Source of the DNA: an uncultured Agathobaculum sp.
GTDB taxonomy: Bacteria; Bacillota; Clostridia; Oscillospirales; Butyricicoccaceae
Reading direction: 5' to 3'
DNA length: 25,397 nucleotides
NCBI GenBank assembly: GCA_944376955.1
Contig: CALWEB010000031.1
Location: forward strand, 1 to 25,397
A program made the translations under genes and the position numbers. The notes below the pieces were generated by a model, which was not told the origin of the DNA, did not search any database, and was given only the letters and a program-made list of their open reading frames with translations. The number at the start of each line of letters is the position of its first letter. Position 1 is the first letter of the stretch. Positions 14,795-21,759 of the stretch are shown in pieces.

Positions 14795-14827
14795 GAAAAA
14801 AACGAGCCGCAATGGATGCGGCTCGTT
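14795..14827 (-). terminator. Strong terminator after rpmH
   Basis: Arms AACGAGCCGC (14801-14810) and GCGGCTCGTT (14818-14827) form a perfect 10-bp stem with a 7-base loop. On the minus strand a run of seven T follows. It lies 49 bases after the rpmH stop, so it largely separates rpmH from rnpA. Confidence 0.9.
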
Positions 14828-14876
14828 GCGTTTTCCTTCCGCGCCGCCGGCGCGTATTGAAAAATCGGTTTTTCGC

Positions 14877-15011
14877 TTAGTGCGTCAGGCGTGCGCGGCC
14901 CTTGGCACGGCGACGGGCCAGTACCTTACGGCCGTTCGACGTACGCATACGCTTGCGGAAACCATGCTCCTTGGAGCGCTGACGCTTCTTGGGCTGATAC
15001 GTTCTCTTCAT
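14877..15011 (-). CDS. rpmH: 50S ribosomal protein L34
   Basis: A 44-residue very basic protein beginning MKRTYQPKKRQRSKEHGF and ending RRRAKGRARLTH: full-length L34. The ATG is at 15011-15009, with GGGAGGTG upstream at about 10 bases, and TAA is at 14879-14877. It is too short for most gene callers at default length but unambiguous. It is driven by a near-consensus promoter at 15122-15150 and ended by its own terminator, so it is mostly monocistronic, unlike the usual rpmH-rnpA operon. Confidence 0.98.
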   Translation of the reverse strand: MKRTYQPKKRQRSKEHGFRKRMRTSNGRKVLARRRAKGRARLTH

Positions 15012-15121
15012 TTCTTCGTGCACCTCCCTGTTTCATGGATTTACGGATGGGCACCGGCATAGGTCCGGCGCGAGACGCGGGCATATGCCGCTGCCTGTCC
15101 GCAGAATATGAGACAATAATT

Positions 15122-15150
15122 ATTATCCTATAAAAGCCCCGAAATGTCAA
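15122..15150 (-). promoter_or_regulatory. rpmH promoter
   Basis: On the minus strand, perfect TTGACA (15150-15145) and GATAAT (15127-15122) are separated by 17 bases, about 110 bases before the rpmH start. The strong match fits a ribosomal protein gene. Confidence 0.88.
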
Positions 15151-15262
15151 GGATTTTTTGTGTTTTCAACATCTTGTGGATAAGTCAAAAAATCATACTA
15201 TAACTTGCGCTGCGTGCCGAAATACACCATTTTGTCCCCATTCTGTGGAAAAACCCTTGCTG

Positions 15263-15291
15263 TTGAATCTGCCGGGAACTTGTGTTATTAT
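15263..15291 (+). promoter_or_regulatory. dnaA promoter
   Basis: TTGAAT (15263-15268) and TATTAT (15286-15291) are spaced by 17 bases, with a TG one base before the -10 (extended -10). The DnaA-box-like TTTTCCACA (minus, 15252-15244) ends 11 bases upstream of the -35, so DnaA could repress its own gene. Confidence 0.78.
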
Positions 15292-15329
15292 GATTATATC
15301 TATGTACTTATATCGACAGGAGGCGCCCC

Positions 15330-16610
15330 ATGGCTAACAATATATTGGAAATGGCGCTCGAACGCCTGGAACGCGATTTCCCGCCGTCCAGCCTTTCCGC
15401 GTGGTTTGATGATGCAACGGTTGTTTCCTTTGCGGACAACCGTTTGATTTTGCATTCCCCGGTGCAATTCAAAAAGGAATTCATCGACCAGAAATTCATC
15501 GAGCCGCTGCAAAATGCACTATACGAACTGACGGGCGACCCCACGACGGTCGTTGTCGTCACCGGCGAATACACGGCGCCCACAACCAGCTCTTCCCCGT
15601 ATGACGATTATACGTTCGAACGGTTCATCGTCGGGTCGAGCAACAAGTTTGCACACGCCGCTGCGCTCGCGGTTGCCCAGCGGCCGGCAGCGGAAAACAA
15701 CCCGTTGTTTATCTATGGTAACTCAGGGCTTGGCAAAACCCACCTGATGTACGCGATTGCAAACGTCCTGCGCCGCACGCATCCGGAATTCCGCATCATT
15801 TATGTCAAGGGCGAGGACTTTACCAACGAACTGATCACCGCCATTCAGGAAGGCAACGTGCAGGCGTTCCGCAACAAATACCGCATGGTAGATCTGCTGC
15901 TGCTGGACGACGTGCAGTTTATCGCCGGCAAGGAACGCACGCAGGAAGAATTTTTCCATACGTTCAATGCACTCTATGAAGCGAAGAAGCAGATTGTCCT
16001 CACCTCCGACCGGCCGCCAAAGGAAATCAACACTTTGGAAGACCGCATGAAAACCCGATTTGAATGGGGCCTGCTGGCCGATATCCAGCCGCCGGACTTT
16101 GAAACACGCATTGCGATCATCCGGGACAAGGCAGTCAAGATGGGTGTAGACCTGCCAGACGACGTATCCACCTATATCGCGGAAAACATCCAGGCCAACA
16201 TCCGCCAGCTGGAAGGCGCCGTCAAAAAGATCAAGGCCATGCACGAACTGATGGGCGAACGCATCACCGTTTCGCTTGCAGAAAACGCAATCGACGCCCT
16301 GCGCATCGAAAACCCGGGGCTCAACCCCACACCCGAGCGCATTATGGAGGCCGTCGCCAACTATTTCTATATTCCTATCGAGCAGATGATCTCGCAGAAC
16401 CGCTCCAAGGACGTCGCTTACCCACGCCAGATGGCCATGTACATGATCCGGCAGGAGCTGGAATATTCCTTCCCGGATATCGCCAAAATATTCAAGCGCG
16501 ACCACACCACCGTCATGCACGCCTGCAACAAGATCGAGGAAGAACGCAAGAACTCCCGGGAAACCGAAGAGGTTATCAAAAAACTGCATAACAACATCCG
16601 CGGGGAATGA
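15330..16610 (+). CDS. dnaA: Chromosomal replication initiator DnaA
   Basis: A 426-residue initiator ATPase. Domain I (1-80) is followed by a very short domain II linker (about 81-92, PTTSSSPYDD). The AAA+ core then has Walker A GNSGLGKT (130-137), Walker B LLLLDDVQ (188-195), sensor I TSDR (225-228), the box VII Arg region LEDRMKTRFEWGL (236-248) and sensor II Arg in NIRQLEGA (290-297). Domain IV carries the DNA-binding signature DHTTVMHA (391-398). The short linker accounts for the slightly smaller size than Bacillus DnaA (446). Start ATG 15330 has AGGAGGCG upstream. Flanked by DnaA boxes on both sides. Confidence 0.98.
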   Translation: MANNILEMALERLERDFPPSSLSAWFDDATVVSFADNRLILHSPVQFKKEFIDQKFIEPLQNALYELTGDPTTVVVVTGEYTAPTTSSSPYDDYTFERFIVGSSNKFAHAAALAVAQRPAAENNPLFIYGNSGLGKTHLMYAIANVLRRTHPEFRIIYVKGEDFTNELITAIQEGNVQAFRNKYRMVDLLLLDDVQFIAGKERTQEEFFHTFNALYEAKKQIVLTSDRPPKEINTLEDRMKTRFEWGLLADIQPPDFETRIAIIRDKAVKMGVDLPDDVSTYIAENIQANIRQLEGAVKKIKAMHELMGERITVSLAENAIDALRIENPGLNPTPERIMEAVANYFYIPIEQMISQNRSKDVAYPRQMAMYMIRQELEYSFPDIAKIFKRDHTTVMHACNKIEEERKNSRETEEVIKKLHNNIRGE

Positions 16611-16838
16611 AAAACTATCCACAAATCCCTGTGGATTCCACATGGTTTGTCCTGTGGAAAACAAAATGGTCTGTGGAAGCTGTGGAGCGGAGAAAATTCA
16701 TCCACATCCCACTGTGTACGACATTTCCCGCACCACGTCTAGCTTTGCGCCGTTTTTCCCCAATTTCCCCAGCCTCTACTACTACGATAAAATCCTATCC
16801 TGTTATTTCTCAGATTTCCGAAGAAAGAGGAACCGCCG
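16611..16838. other. oriC: dnaA-dnaN gap: main DnaA-box cluster and predicted unwinding element
   Basis: Within about 100 bases are six elements with the TCCACA core: CTATCCACA (16615), then minus-strand copies at 16630, 16653 (TTTTCCACA), 16672 and 16681, and TCATCCACA at 16698. Two tandem degenerate 9-mers TTTTCCCCA (16754-16762) and ATTTCCCCA (16763-16771) follow. After GCCT comes CTACTACTAC (16776-16785), then AT-rich sequence up to the dnaN ribosome-binding site. This order (boxes, trio-like repeat, AT-rich DNA) matches the Bacillus origin unwinding region. Strand opening is therefore likely here. Confidence 0.85.
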
Positions 16839-17948
16839 ATGAAATTCTCCTGTGAAAAAGAAACCCTGCTCAATCTGATCGGTACTGCCTCCCGTGCGGT
16901 TACCGGCAAAAGCGCTATGCCATTGCTGGAAGGTCTGCTCATCACCGCAGAAACCGACACCCTTACGCTCACCGGTTACGACCTTTCCATGGGTATCCGC
17001 ACCACAGCCGAAGCCGATATTGTCGAACCCGGCAGCATTGTACTCAACGCCAAGCTGTTTTACGACATTATCCGCAAACTGCCGCAGGATACCGTCTATC
17101 TGGAAACCGATGATAAGCTGCTGACCACCATCAAGTGTGACCGCGCAGTATTCAACCTAATCGCAACCGAAGCCGATGAATATCCGGCACTGGCGGAAGT
17201 TTCTGCCGACACCGGCTTTTCCCTGCCGCAGGCAATGCTGAAAAGCATGATCGCACAGACGATTTTCTCGGTATCCGACAATGAATCCAAACCCATCCAC
17301 ACCGGCTGCCTGTTTGAACTGGAAGGCAACCGCCTGAACGTCGTTGCAGTGGACGGCTACCGCCTTTCTGTGCGCCGCGAAACCGTGGAAGGTATTTCCG
17401 GGGACATGAAATTCGTTGTACCCGGCCCGTCGCTGCGCGAAATTGAACGCATCCTGACCGAAGAAGACGGCGATGTGGAGATTTTCCCCGACCGCAAGAA
17501 CATTTTGTTCCGAATCGGCAATACCACGCTGATCACCCGTCTGATCGACGGCGAATTTCTCAATTACCGCGCAGCCATCCCGACTGAATTTGATTACGTC
17601 GTCAAGGCAGACCGGCATGAGCTGATCACCTGCATTGAACGCGTGTCCCTGATCGTGTCAGAAAAGCTGAAAAACCCGGTGCGTTTCCATTTTGACGGCT
17701 CTTATGTGCAGATGTCGTGCATCACAACGGTTGGCAAAAGCTATGACGAATGCGCGTTTGACGGCACGATTGACGATCTGGAAATCGGTTTTAACAACCG
17801 TTACATCCTGGATGCGCTGCGCGCGGCAGGCGACGACACGGTAAAAGTGCAGCTCAAGGGTTCGCTGAACCCGATTGTCATTTCTCCGCTCGAAGGCGAT
17901 AAATATACCTATCTTGTGCTTCCGGTGAGGTTGAAAGCCAATGACTGA
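16839..17948 (+). CDS. dnaN: DNA polymerase III sliding clamp (beta subunit)
   Basis: A 369-residue clamp with the three repeated domains of the family: N-terminal (1-120), middle from about 130, and C-terminal ending LVLPVRLK. As a dimer it encircles DNA and tethers polymerase III and repair factors through a C-terminal pocket. MKFSCEKETLLNLIGTASRAV is the typical start. ATG 16839 has AGAGGAA upstream. It follows dnaA by 228 bases containing origin signals, and overlaps yaaA by 8 bases (ATGACTGA), so dnaN, yaaA and recF form one transcript. No anomalies seen. Confidence 0.98.
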   Translation: MKFSCEKETLLNLIGTASRAVTGKSAMPLLEGLLITAETDTLTLTGYDLSMGIRTTAEADIVEPGSIVLNAKLFYDIIRKLPQDTVYLETDDKLLTTIKCDRAVFNLIATEADEYPALAEVSADTGFSLPQAMLKSMIAQTIFSVSDNESKPIHTGCLFELEGNRLNVVAVDGYRLSVRRETVEGISGDMKFVVPGPSLREIERILTEEDGDVEIFPDRKNILFRIGNTTLITRLIDGEFLNYRAAIPTEFDYVVKADRHELITCIERVSLIVSEKLKNPVRFHFDGSYVQMSCITTVGKSYDECAFDGTIDDLEIGFNNRYILDALRAAGDDTVKVQLKGSLNPIVISPLEGDKYTYLVLPVRLKAND

Positions 17949-18147
17949 CATCAAAATTGACACAGAATTCATAAAACTGGATGCCCTGTTAAAATTTGCC
18001 AATCTTGTTTCCTCCGGCGGCGAAGCCAAAATCCGCATTGCCGAGGGCGAAGTGAACGTCAACGGAGAACCCTGCACGATGCGCGGCAAAAAGCTGCGTC
18101 CGGGTGACACCGTAACGCTCGACGGCGTAACCGTCAAAATTGTATGA
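17941..18147 (+). CDS. yaaA: S4-domain RNA-binding protein YaaA
   Basis: A 68-residue protein with an S4 fold: FIKLDALLKFANLVSSGGEAKIRI and VNVNGEPCTMRGKKLRPGDTVTL. Its place between dnaN and recF is characteristic of Firmicutes. In Bacillus, YaaA is linked to ribosome assembly; the exact role is poorly known. Start ATG 17941 overlaps the dnaN stop, and its own stop overlaps the recF ATG by 4 bases, giving tight coupling on both sides. Confidence 0.93.
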   Translation: MTDIKIDTEFIKLDALLKFANLVSSGGEAKIRIAEGEVNVNGEPCTMRGKKLRPGDTVTLDGVTVKIV

Positions 18148-19244
18148 ATATCCAGTCGCTTGAACTCGAACAGTTCCGCAATTACGAGCACGAACGCTTT
18201 GTATTCGATCCCGCGGTCAACCTGATCTGCGGCGAAAACGGACAGGGCAAAACCAACCTGCTTGAAGCCGTTGCCGCCTGTTCGACCATGCGCCTATTCC
18301 GCACGGCACAGAAAAAAGAAGGGCTGCGCTTTGGAGAGGATCATGCAAGGATTTTGGCGGATTTTGCAGCGCAAGGGCGGGATTTTTCTCTGGAATTGCG
18401 CCTTTCCCGCACAAAATCCATGGAAATTTATAAAAACGGCGTGCGGCAGAAACGGCAGGCCGACGCGCAGGGCATCCTGAAAACCGTCCTGTTTTGTCCG
18501 GAAGACCTGATGCTCGTCCGGCAGGGCGCAGCTGCCAGACGGCGCTTTCTCGACACCGCCCTGTGCCAGCTGCGGCCGTACTACGCGCGCTATCTCGAGG
18601 AATATAACCGTCTGCACGATCACAAAACCCGTATCCTGCGCGACAGCGAGGAAAAGCCTTCCCTTCTCTCTCTTTGGGAGGATTTTTCCCTGCGCATGGC
18701 GCACATCGGCGCGCAGATCATCCGCTACCGCGCATACTACTGCAAAAAACTGCTGGCATCGGCGGCGGCGGTCTATGCCGATATCGCGCCGCAGGAAAAG
18801 CTTTCGGGCGAATACAAAACCGTCTCGTCCGTGACCGATCCGTTTGCATCCGCAAAGCAGATCGAACAGGAACTGATCGACCACGTTTTGCGGCACAAAC
18901 AGGCCGAAATTGCAGCAAAAAGCTGTCTGTCCGGCCCGCATAAAGATGATTTGGTGCTGCTGCTCGATGGGCGTAGCGCTGCGTCCTATGGCTCGCAAGG
19001 ACAGGTGCGCACCTGTACGCTGTCTTTAAAACTGGCCGAGCGCGAACTGTTTTTCAGCGAGGACGGCGAATACCCGGTTTTGCTGCTGGACGACGTGCTT
19101 TCCGAACTCGACCGCCGGCGGCAGGACTTTGTTTTAAACCGCATTTCCGCCGGGCAGGTAATGATTACCTGCTGTGAGGACGGCATTTCGGATAAATTGC
19201 GCGCAGGCGCGGTTTTTGCTATAAAAAACGGTAAAATCATTTGA
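18144..19244 (+). CDS. recF: DNA replication and repair protein RecF
   Basis: A 366-residue SMC-like ATPase that binds gapped DNA and, with RecO/RecR, helps RecA loading. Walker A GENGQGKT is at 30-37, the ABC signature LSGPHKDDL at 262-270, SYGSQGQ at 281-287, and Walker B PVLLLDDVLSELD at 311-323. Length is normal. It starts inside the yaaA stop (ATGA). After its stop, a new promoter for the next genes appears, so recF ends the dnaN-yaaA-recF unit, although I see no separate strong terminator before that promoter. Confidence 0.97.
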   Translation: MNIQSLELEQFRNYEHERFVFDPAVNLICGENGQGKTNLLEAVAACSTMRLFRTAQKKEGLRFGEDHARILADFAAQGRDFSLELRLSRTKSMEIYKNGVRQKRQADAQGILKTVLFCPEDLMLVRQGAAARRRFLDTALCQLRPYYARYLEEYNRLHDHKTRILRDSEEKPSLLSLWEDFSLRMAHIGAQIIRYRAYYCKKLLASAAAVYADIAPQEKLSGEYKTVSSVTDPFASAKQIEQELIDHVLRHKQAEIAAKSCLSGPHKDDLVLLLDGRSAASYGSQGQVRTCTLSLKLAERELFFSEDGEYPVLLLDDVLSELDRRRQDFVLNRISAGQVMITCCEDGISDKLRAGAVFAIKNGKII

Positions 19245-19262
19245 GTTTTTCCGTCTGTTCGG

Positions 19263-19291
19263 TACACAAAGCCTGAAAAAAGTGGTATAAT
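19263..19291 (+). promoter_or_regulatory. Promoter before the remB-like gene
   Basis: A perfect TATAAT (19286-19291) with an extended TGG before it, and TACACA (19263-19268) 17 bases upstream (4 of 6 to consensus). It lies just after recF and would start a leader of about 120 bases. Confidence 0.75.
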
Positions 19292-19313
19292 TAGAATAGA
19301 ATACAGCCCGAGG

Positions 19314-19391
19314 GACAGACCGGCGGACAATATCCCGCGCGGCGGCTGAGAAAACCTGCGCGCGGCCGCTCCACGGTCTGTTATTTTGTCC
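19314..19391 (+). promoter_or_regulatory. Structured leader with possible attenuator before remB/gyrB
   Basis: GACAGACCG (19314-19322) can pair with CGGTCTGTT (19374-19382), enclosing an inner stem built from CCGCGCG and CGCGCGG. It is followed by TTATTTTGTCC, like an intrinsic terminator. GGACAA (19325-19330) can also pair with TTGTCC (19386-19391), which crosses the first stem and could be an alternative fold. Regulation by this leader is inference. Confidence 0.45.
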
Positions 19392-19419
19392 ATTGGCAAG
19401 GCAAACGGGAGGATTTTCC

Positions 19420-19680
19420 ATGTATCTGCATCTGGGACAGGATTATATCGTACCACTGCAAAACGTGGTTGCCGTGTTCGATATGGACACCGCCACCGCG
19501 TCCAAACGCACCGCCGCACTGCTCGAACGGCTGCAGGAGGAAGGGCGCATCATCGAGCTGTACGAGGATTTGCCGCGCGCCGGTGTTTTATGCGAAAGCG
19601 CACTGGGCGAAACGCTGTATTTAACCAGTCTGTCGCCGCAGGCTTTGCAGCGCCGCGCGGAAAAAGCCTATGCAGTATAG
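19420..19680 (+). CDS. remB: RemA/RemB-like regulator (DUF370, YaaB)
   Basis: An 86-residue protein of the extracellular matrix regulator family: MYLHLGQDYIVPLQNVVAVFDMD followed by TATASKRTAALLERL. In Bacillus subtilis the recF-remB(yaaB)-gyrB order is the same. The related RemA is a DNA-binding activator of matrix genes; RemB has a related but less clear role. A longer frame (from 19393) is possible, but ATG 19420 has GGGAGG 7 bases upstream and matches the family start. It is preceded by its own promoter and a structured leader, and gyrB follows 47 bases later, probably in the same transcript. Confidence 0.88.
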   Translation: MYLHLGQDYIVPLQNVVAVFDMDTATASKRTAALLERLQEEGRIIELYEDLPRAGVLCESALGETLYLTSLSPQALQRRAEKAYAV

Positions 19681-19727
19681 GCGTATAACCATCGTTACCG
19701 CAATTTCTGGAAAGGGAATTTGATTAT

Positions 19728-21668
19728 ATGAGCGAAGAATTGGAAATCAAGGACGAAGTGCTCGACCTGAAAGTCACCGACACCTATGACGAAAGCCAGA
19801 TCCAGGTACTCGAAGGCTTGGAAGCCGTGCGCAAACGTCCGGGCATGTATATTGGCTCGACTTCGGCGCGCGGCCTGCACCATCTGGTGTATGAGATCGT
19901 CGATAACTCGATCGACGAGGCGCTGGCGGGCTACTGCACCCATATCGAGGTGACGATCGAAAAGGGCAATATCATCCGCGTAGTGGATAACGGCCGCGGT
20001 ATCCCCTGCGGCATCCATCCGCAGATGGGCATCCCGACGCTTGAGGTCGTACTGACCGTGCTGCACGCAGGCGGCAAGTTTGACGGCTCGGGCTATAAGG
20101 TGTCCGGCGGCTTGCATGGCGTTGGCTCGTCGGTTGTCAATGCACTGTCCGACTGGCTGGAAGCCGAGGTGCGCGATGGAGAAGTGAAGCACTGTATGCG
20201 CTTTGAGCGTGGTGTGACCACCGTCAAGATGCACGACGTGCCCTGCACCGGCGAAACCGGTACCACCATCCGTTTCCATGCCGATCCGGAGATCTTCGAG
20301 ACGACGGTGTATGAGTTTGACGTGCTGGAAAAGCGGCTGCGCGAACAGGCGTTTTTGAACGCGGGCCTCAAGATCACGCTGCGCGACGAGCGCGACGATG
20401 AGCCGGTTGAGGAGGTCATGCACTATGAGGGCGGTATCCGCCAGTTTGTGCAGCATCTCAACCGCACCAAAACCCCGTTGCACGAAGAAGTCATTTACAT
20501 GGAGGGCAGCCGCGGCACTTCAATGGCCGAAGTGGCCATGCAGTATACCGACAGTTACAGCGAACTGCTGCTGTCCTTTGCCAACAACATCAATACGACC
20601 GAAGGCGGCACGCACGAAACCGGCTTTAAGGCAGCGCTGACCCGCGTGCTCAACGAATACGGCAAAAAATACAAGCTCTTAAAAGATGACGAATCTTTCA
20701 AGGGTGAGGACGCGCGCGAAGGCTTGACCGCGATTATTTCGGTGAAGCTTCAGGAAGCGCAGTTCGAGGGCCAGACCAAGACCAAGCTGGGCAACAGCGA
20801 TATGCGCACGCTGGTGGACGCGATGGTGTCCGAAAAGCTGATGACCTTCTTTGAGGAAAATCCGTCCGTTGCGCGGTCGATCATCGAAAAGGCGCAGACT
20901 GCTGCCCGTGCCCGCGAAGCCGCCAAAAAGGCGCGCGAGATGACGCGGCGCAAGTCGGCGCTCGATTCGGCTTCCCTGCCGGGCAAGCTGGCCGACTGCA
21001 TTGAAAAAGACCCCACCTATACCGAAATCTACATCGTCGAGGGTGATTCCGCAGGCGGTTCGGCCAAGGAAGGCCGCGACCGGCGGCATCAGGCCATCCT
21101 GCCGCTCTGGGGCAAGATGCTCAACGTCGAAAAGGCGCGTCTCGACCGCGTTTATGGCAACGATAAGCTGACCCCGATGATTACCGCATTCGGCGCAGGC
21201 TTTGGCGACGATTTTGACCTGTCCAAGCTGCGTTATGGCAAGATTATCCTGATGGCCGATGCCGACGTTGACGGCAGCCATATCCGCACGCTGCTGCTGA
21301 CCTTCTTCTTCCGCTTCATGCGGCCGCTCATCGAGCATGGGCATGTGTTTATCGCGCAGCCGCCGCTGTTCAAGAATGAAAAGGGCAAGGACGTGCGCTA
21401 TACCTACACCGACGAACAGCAGCGCGAATGTATCGCTGAGATGGGCGATAGCGTGCGCGTGCAGCGGTACAAAGGCTTGGGCGAGATGGATCCGCAGCAG
21501 CTGTGGGAGACCACCATGGACCCGGCAAACCGCACGCTGTTGCAGGTGACGATGGAGGACGCGGCGGCAGCCGACGAGACCTTTGCCCTGCTGATGGGCG
21601 AAAAGGTAGAGCCGCGGCGCGAGTTTATCGAGAAAAACGCCAAGTACGTCATGAATCTGGACGTCTGA
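19728..21668 (+). CDS. gyrB: DNA gyrase subunit B
   Basis: A 646-residue ATPase subunit. The GHKL domain has Glu56/Asn60 (YEIVDNSIDEA), DNGRGIP (87-93), GGLHGVG (127-133) and QTKTKLGNS (349-357). The Toprim domain has EGDSAGGSAKEGR (438-450) and DADVDGSH (511-518) with the metal-binding acids. The tail ends KNAKYVMNLDV, as in Firmicute GyrB. One oddity: the motif usually LP-L-(K/R)-GK reads LPLWGK, so Trp461 replaces the position equivalent to E. coli Lys447. Start ATG 19728 has GGAAAGGGA upstream. Together with gyrA, 91 bases downstream, it forms negative-supercoiling gyrase. Confidence 0.98.
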   Translation: MSEELEIKDEVLDLKVTDTYDESQIQVLEGLEAVRKRPGMYIGSTSARGLHHLVYEIVDNSIDEALAGYCTHIEVTIEKGNIIRVVDNGRGIPCGIHPQMGIPTLEVVLTVLHAGGKFDGSGYKVSGGLHGVGSSVVNALSDWLEAEVRDGEVKHCMRFERGVTTVKMHDVPCTGETGTTIRFHADPEIFETTVYEFDVLEKRLREQAFLNAGLKITLRDERDDEPVEEVMHYEGGIRQFVQHLNRTKTPLHEEVIYMEGSRGTSMAEVAMQYTDSYSELLLSFANNINTTEGGTHETGFKAALTRVLNEYGKKYKLLKDDESFKGEDAREGLTAIISVKLQEAQFEGQTKTKLGNSDMRTLVDAMVSEKLMTFFEENPSVARSIIEKAQTAARAREAAKKAREMTRRKSALDSASLPGKLADCIEKDPTYTEIYIVEGDSAGGSAKEGRDRRHQAILPLWGKMLNVEKARLDRVYGNDKLTPMITAFGAGFGDDFDLSKLRYGKIILMADADVDGSHIRTLLLTFFFRFMRPLIEHGHVFIAQPPLFKNEKGKDVRYTYTDEQQRECIAEMGDSVRVQRYKGLGEMDPQQLWETTMDPANRTLLQVTMEDAAAADETFALLMGEKVEPRREFIEKNAKYVMNLDV

Positions 21669-21675
21669 TCAAGGC

Positions 21676-21713
21676 AATACCACAATAGTATCCTTGTGAC
21701 ATGATGTGGTATT
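21676..21713. repeat. Inverted repeat between gyrB and gyrA
   Basis: AATACCACA (21676-21684) and TGTGGTATT (21705-21713) form perfect 9-base arms 20 bases apart. They are not followed by a T-tract. It could be an RNA hairpin tuning gyrB/gyrA expression or a protein site. Confidence 0.6.
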
Positions 21714-21759
21714 CCCTATCCGGCACGCAGAATAACGCCAACAATTCCGGAGGCAAAGA

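Larger units (their letters stand above)
15012..15329. other. oriC: rpmH-dnaA gap: upstream part of the chromosome origin
   Basis: This 318-base gap holds divergent promoters for rpmH and dnaA and DnaA boxes. One is exact, TTATCCACA on the minus strand at 15183-15175. Two are near matches: TTTTCCACA (minus, 15252-15244) and TTTTCAACA (plus, 15163-15171). There is AT-rich DNA at 15112-15160. In Bacillus the equivalent region upstream of dnaA is one of the two box clusters of a bipartite origin and also autoregulates dnaA. The role here is inferred by position and boxes. Confidence 0.85.

Noticed and set aside
14588..14812. 74-codon minus-strand frame ending on the rnpA start (ATGA)
   Set aside because: It starts inside the rpmH terminator loop, has no ribosome-binding site and matches no family; structured non-coding sequence is more likely.
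16551..16564. Noc-box-like sequence AACTCCCGGGAAAC inside dnaA
   Set aside because: It matches the Noc consensus at 11 of 14 positions but is fixed by the DnaA coding sequence; a single imperfect site is not evidence without a genome-wide scan.
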